From UBA5109 sp964606735 (GTDB lineage Bacteria > Pseudomonadota > Gammaproteobacteria > Pseudomonadales > Pseudohongiellaceae): a stretch of 45,951 bases of DNA. The notes beneath the pieces are model-generated. The model made no database searches. It was not told the origin of the DNA and saw only the letters and a program-made list of their open reading frames with translations. This document shows, piece after piece, positions 42,769 to 45,951 of this stretch (positions within the stretch are counted from its first letter, which is position 1; each line of letters opens with the position of its first letter). The position numbers and the translations under genes are program-made. The stretch lies in NCBI GenBank assembly GCA_964606735.1, contig CAZSHI010000017.1, forward strand, positions 1 to 45,951, in the 5' to 3' direction.

Positions 42769-43410
42769 ATGAATAAATTTATCAAAGAAACGGGTCTTGT
42801 GATTCCTCTGGATCGGGCCAATGTGGATACCGACTACATCATACCCAAGCAGTTTCTGAAATCGATCAAACGAACGGGCTTTGGCAAGAACCTCTTCGAT
42901 GAAGCCCGCTACCTTGATAAGGGCCTGCCAGACCAGGATTGCAGCAACAGACCGCTTAATCCTGATTTTGTCCTGAACCAGCCTCGTTATCGGGGCGGCA
43001 AGATATTGCTGGCACGTGAAAACTTTGGCTGCGGCTCAAGTCGAGAACATGCTCCCTGGGCGCTGGAAGATTACGGTATACGCTGTATTATTGCACCGAG
43101 TTTTGCCGATATTTTCTTTAATAATTGCTTTAAGAATGGAATATTACCTATTGTTTTAAAAGAAGATATTGTTGAAAATTTTTTTCAGCAAACCTTTGCC
43201 AACCAGGGTTTTGAGCTGGAAGTCGATCTGGCAGCGCAAAGCATCAGTTTGCCAGATGGAGAGACTATAGATTTTGATATTGAGCCAGCTCGTAAGAACG
43301 TCTTGCTTAATGGTCTGGATGATATCGGGCTGACCCTGCAGCACACGGCTGATATAGAAACCTTTGAAAAGCAGTGGCAAGCCCAGTCTCCCTGGCTATT
43401 TAGCAAATAG
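42769..43410 (+). CDS. leuD: 3-isopropylmalate dehydratase small subunit
   Basis: Swivelling-domain partner of LeuC. The 213-residue product has the opening MNKFIKETGLVIPLDRANVDTDYIIPKQFL and the substrate loop NFGCGSSREHAPWAL, then IIAPSFADIFFNNCFKNG. GGAG precedes the ATG. In relatives such as Pseudomonas the next gene is leuB; here a 70-bp gap leads straight to asd. Confidence 0.97.
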   Translation: MNKFIKETGLVIPLDRANVDTDYIIPKQFLKSIKRTGFGKNLFDEARYLDKGLPDQDCSNRPLNPDFVLNQPRYRGGKILLARENFGCGSSREHAPWALEDYGIRCIIAPSFADIFFNNCFKNGILPIVLKEDIVENFFQQTFANQGFELEVDLAAQSISLPDGETIDFDIEPARKNVLLNGLDDIGLTLQHTADIETFEKQWQAQSPWLFSK

Positions 43411-43431
43411 AACAAGAACTTATCACGTAAC

Positions 43432-43452
43432 TGCCGGACTTTTCACCCGGCA
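43432..43452 (+). other. Small hairpin in the leuD-asd gap
   Basis: TGCCGG (43432-43437) pairs with CCGGCA (43447-43452) around a 9-nt loop, with no T-run behind it. It sits where leuB is expected from synteny. It may be a weak attenuator or terminator that separates leuCD from asd. Confidence 0.35.
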
Positions 43453-43480
43453 CTTGTGTATTGATTAGAGAAAATAAACC

Positions 43481-44506
43481 ATGAGCGACAAAAAATATAA
43501 TGTGGCTATTGCCGGTGCGACTGGAGCTGTCGGCCAGACCCTAATCCGTATTCTGGAGCAACGCCAGTTTCCGGTCGACCAATTGTATTTACTGGCCAGC
43601 GAGCGCAGTGCTGGTGAAACAATGAGCTTTAACAAAAAACAATATACTGTTGAAAATATTGAAAATTTTGATTTTTCAAAGGCCCAGATCGGATTATTTT
43701 CAGCCGGAGCTTCTGTCTCTGCCAAATACGCGCCTATCGCCGGCAAAGCCGGCTGTATCGTGGTGGATAACACCTCTCACTTCCGTTATGAGGAGGATAT
43801 TCCCCTGGTTGTTCCGGAAGTGAATCCAGAGGCTATTGCCCAGTACAAAAAGCACAATATTATTGCCAATCCCAATTGCTCAACCATCCAGATGCTGGTG
43901 GCACTGAAGCCGATATATGATGCTGTGGGTATCAGCCGTATCAATGTCGCGACTTACCAGTCGGTATCAGGGACCGGCAAAGAAGCCATTGACGAGTTGG
44001 CTGGCCAGACAGCCAGACTGTTAAACGGTCAGGAGCCGGAGATTCATGTCTATCCCAAGCAGATCGCTTTTAATGTCCTCCCACATATTGATGTTTTTCT
44101 CGAAAATGGCTACACCAAGGAAGAAATGAAAATGGTCTGGGAGACTCAAAAAATCTTTGCAGACAATGACATAGTCGTGAATCCGACCTGTGTGCGCGTG
44201 CCGGTCTTTTATTCTCACTCCGAAGCGGTACATATCGAGACCAAAGCCAAAATTGCGCTGGATGATGTCTATGCCCTACTGGCAAAGGCGCCAGGGGTGA
44301 AAGTGCTCGATACCCGTAAAGATGGCGGTTATCCCACAGCTATTGGTGAAGGAACAGACCATGATGAAGTCTGGGTTGGACGTGTCAGAGAAGATATTTC
44401 CCATCCAAATGGCTTAAATTTGTGGATTGTGTCAGATAATTTAAGAAAAGGTGCTGCTTTGAACTCAATTCAGATAGCTGAAGAGTTGATAAAAGACTAC
44501 TTGTAA
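43481..44506 (+). CDS. asd: Aspartate-semialdehyde dehydrogenase
   Basis: Reduces aspartyl phosphate to aspartate semialdehyde, the branch to lysine, diaminopimelate, threonine and methionine. The 341-residue product has the NADP motif VAIAGATGAVGQTLIRIL (about 8-25), the catalytic Cys in IANPNCSTIQMLVAL, QSVSGTGKEAIDEL, and the C-terminal VSDNLRKGAALNSIQIAE. It fits the branch with the shorter active-site insertions, as in Pseudomonas leu-asd-fimV loci. It has a good start at ATG 43481 and is 57 bp before fimV. Confidence 0.95.
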   Translation: MSDKKYNVAIAGATGAVGQTLIRILEQRQFPVDQLYLLASERSAGETMSFNKKQYTVENIENFDFSKAQIGLFSAGASVSAKYAPIAGKAGCIVVDNTSHFRYEEDIPLVVPEVNPEAIAQYKKHNIIANPNCSTIQMLVALKPIYDAVGISRINVATYQSVSGTGKEAIDELAGQTARLLNGQEPEIHVYPKQIAFNVLPHIDVFLENGYTKEEMKMVWETQKIFADNDIVVNPTCVRVPVFYSHSEAVHIETKAKIALDDVYALLAKAPGVKVLDTRKDGGYPTAIGEGTDHDEVWVGRVREDISHPNGLNLWIVSDNLRKGAALNSIQIAEELIKDYL

Positions 44507-44563
44507 TGAATACTTACGGCTTGATTTAAAAAGAATCTCTAAGTTCCAGTTAAGGATGATTTT

Positions 44564-45951
44564 ATGCTGGCCAAAAAGCAGATAAGCTTCGGAAAAATTC
44601 TCGCCTTAGCCTCCTGTATCCTTGCTGGAACCTTCTCTGTTTCAGTAGCTGCCTTTACGCTCGGTGACGTCCGTCTGGAGTCCTCGCTCAATCAGCCTTT
44701 GCAGGCAAGCATCCAGCTACTTGAACTGGATGGCCTGGATAATTCCCAGATTCTGGTAGCGCTAGGTTCAGAGGCCGATTTTGAGCGGGTTGGGGTAGAG
44801 CCTTTACCACTTCTGAACAATCTGGATTTTGAGGTTGAAGTCTATTCTGCTACTGAGGGCGCGATTATTATCAGTAGTGATGACGCCATTGTTGAGCCGT
44901 ATCTGAATTTTGTCCTGAATGTCCGCTGGCCCTCCGGTCGTGTGATTCGCGAATACACGGTTCTGCTGGATTTGCCGACATTCACCGCAAACCCGGTTCC
45001 AGTCCCTGCACCGGCGCCAGCCCAAAGCAGCCCCAGAGCCGCACCTGCACCAACTCCGACGCCAGCACCGAGACCTCAGCAACAGCTCAGCGAGCAGCCT
45101 GCATCGCAAGCCGAGCCAGAACCTGAGCCCCGGCAGTTTCCTGAGCAGGGTCGGGCAGCCGAGACTGTCGTTATCCAGCCAGGCGATTCCCTCTGGAACA
45201 TTGCCCTGGCAACGCGACCGGATAACGGTATTTCTGTTCAGCAAATGATGCTGGCTATTCAGCGCGCCAATTCAGGGAGCGACGCCTTCATCAATAACAA
45301 TATCAACGGTATCCGCGCTGGCCGTGTGCTGCGCATTCCGGACCGACAGGAAATATCTGCCATCACGCAGGAACAGGCAATTAACCAAGTGGCCATACAG
45401 AACCAACAATTTAGCGGCGCCCAACCCTTGGCGGTAAACAATACCCAGGGAACCCCGGCCACTAACCGTGACGAATTGAGTATTATCAGCGGTAGCGATG
45501 CAAATCAGGGTCAGGGGCAGCAGGTTTCCGGGCTTAATGACACGATCAGTGCTCTTGAGGCAGAACTGGCACTGAGTGAAGAAAGTCTTGATGCAGCTCG
45601 CATGGAGAATGAAGAACTCAGAAGCCGCCTGGCAGATCTTGAAGAGCAGATTGGCATTTTGGAAAACATTATTGCCATTGAAGATCAGCGCATGGCTGAA
45701 TTACAGGCGCAGCTGGCCGAACAGGGGCAGGCTGATGTCTTGGCAGTAAACGAGACTCAGACTCCAGCCACACCTACACCGGCTCCCGCAAGCACGCCTG
45801 CACCGGCTCCCGCAAATGTAGGAATCGTGACACAGCTAAGTAATTTTTTCAGCAGTACGATGGGAATGGGGCTGGCACTTCTGGTCTTACTGGCTTTGGT
45901 AGTTGGTTTTCTGGTCGCTCGCAACCGCCAGTCCGGCCAGGATGATGAAGA
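44564..45951 (+). CDS. fimV: FimV family pilus assembly / polar hub protein, 5' part (runs off the window)
   Basis: FimV is an inner-membrane, peptidoglycan-binding protein that organises the cell pole and type IV pili. The frame opens at ATG 44564 with AAGGATG ahead and stays open to the window edge (462 codons). It has a signal peptide (1-30, ending VSVAAFT), the FimV N-terminal domain (LGDVRLESSLNQPLQASIQL to WPSGRVIREYTVLLDLPT), a Pro/Ala-rich linker, a LysM domain (VIQPGDSLWNIALATRP to VLRIPDRQ), a Gln-rich linker, a coiled coil (LNDTISALEAELALSEES onward), and a membrane helix (MGMGLALLVLLALVVGFLV) near residue 440-458. The cytoplasmic TPR part lies beyond the window. A duplicated CACCGGCTCCCGCAA sits in the second Pro/Ala linker near 45778-45813. 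Confidence 0.93.
   Translation, partial: MLAKKQISFGKILALASCILAGTFSVSVAAFTLGDVRLESSLNQPLQASIQLLELDGLDNSQILVALGSEADFERVGVEPLPLLNNLDFEVEVYSATEGAIIISSDDAIVEPYLNFVLNVRWPSGRVIREYTVLLDLPTFTANPVPVPAPAPAQSSPRAAPAPTPTPAPRPQQQLSEQPASQAEPEPEPRQFPEQGRAAETVVIQPGDSLWNIALATRPDNGISVQQMMLAIQRANSGSDAFINNNINGIRAGRVLRIPDRQEISAITQEQAINQVAIQNQQFSGAQPLAVNNTQGTPATNRDELSIISGSDANQGQGQQVSGLNDTISALEAELALSEESLDAARMENEELRSRLADLEEQIGILENIIAIEDQRMAELQAQLAEQGQADVLAVNETQTPATPTPAPASTPAPAPANVGIVTQLSNFFSSTMGMGLALLVLLALVVGFLVARNRQSGQDDE

Noticed and set aside
43432..43452. leuD-asd hairpin as an intrinsic terminator
   Set aside because: Stem of only six pairs and no T-run after it.

Overview
The window is a stretch of gammaproteobacterial chromosome, rich in core metabolism. 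Gene content and order resemble Pseudomonas-type and marine gammaproteobacterial genomes: gltA is divergent from sdhCDAB-sucAB-lpd-sucCD, htpG lies nearby, gpsA is followed by a DUF4389 gene and sixA, and leuCD-asd-fimV form a run. GC content is moderate and nearly every gene is a standard housekeeping gene. I cannot name the genus from sequence alone. I see no prophage, insertion sequence, CRISPR array, restriction or defence locus.

Layout. 1-4.6 kb: a nucleotidyl-cyclase-like protein, an unlisted 47-residue basic protein, a glutamate dehydrogenase gene broken by a one-base frameshift, a periplasmic glycerophosphodiesterase, and an acetyltransferase preceded by an overlapping small ORF. 4.6-6.5 kb: gltX followed by tRNA-Ala(GGC) and tRNA-Glu(UUC) with their own strong promoter and a shared two-way terminator. 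6.5-19 kb: citrate synthase on the minus strand, then the succinate dehydrogenase, 2-oxoglutarate dehydrogenase and succinyl-CoA synthetase genes in one long plus-strand run. 19.2-24.5 kb: a complete six-gene TonB2/Ttp energy-transduction operon (DUF3450, long ExbB-like TtpC, ExbB, ExbD, TonB, TPR protein) closed by a strong terminator. 24.5-30.6 kb: htpG with a heat-shock-type promoter, then minus-strand monomeric isocitrate dehydrogenase and argS.

30.7-35.4 kb is the most accessory part: a Tat-exported molybdenum hydroxylase large subunit without its iron-sulfur partner, a secreted lectin-like protein, an alpha/beta hydrolase starting at TTG just after cysE, and cysE. 35.5-39.1 kb: gpsA, a DUF4389 membrane protein, sixA, folE and prmB. 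39.1-45.95 kb: a LysR regulator with a clear LysR-type dyad before its own start, then aroC, leuC, leuD, asd and the first part of fimV. leuB, often found between leuD and asd in relatives, is absent.

Together the genes cover most of the TCA cycle (citrate synthase, isocitrate dehydrogenase, 2-oxoglutarate dehydrogenase, succinyl-CoA synthetase, succinate dehydrogenase), its link to nitrogen (broken glutamate dehydrogenase), amino acid biosynthesis (Ser to Cys, Leu, aromatic, Asp family), translation (two tRNA synthetases, two tRNAs, a ribosomal protein methyltransferase) and TonB-dependent uptake. I did not find a convincing wholly new system. The points most worth a second look are the small genes, the two apparent gene disruptions, the orphan molybdenum subunit, the leader hairpin of sdhC, the LysR operator and the missing leuB.
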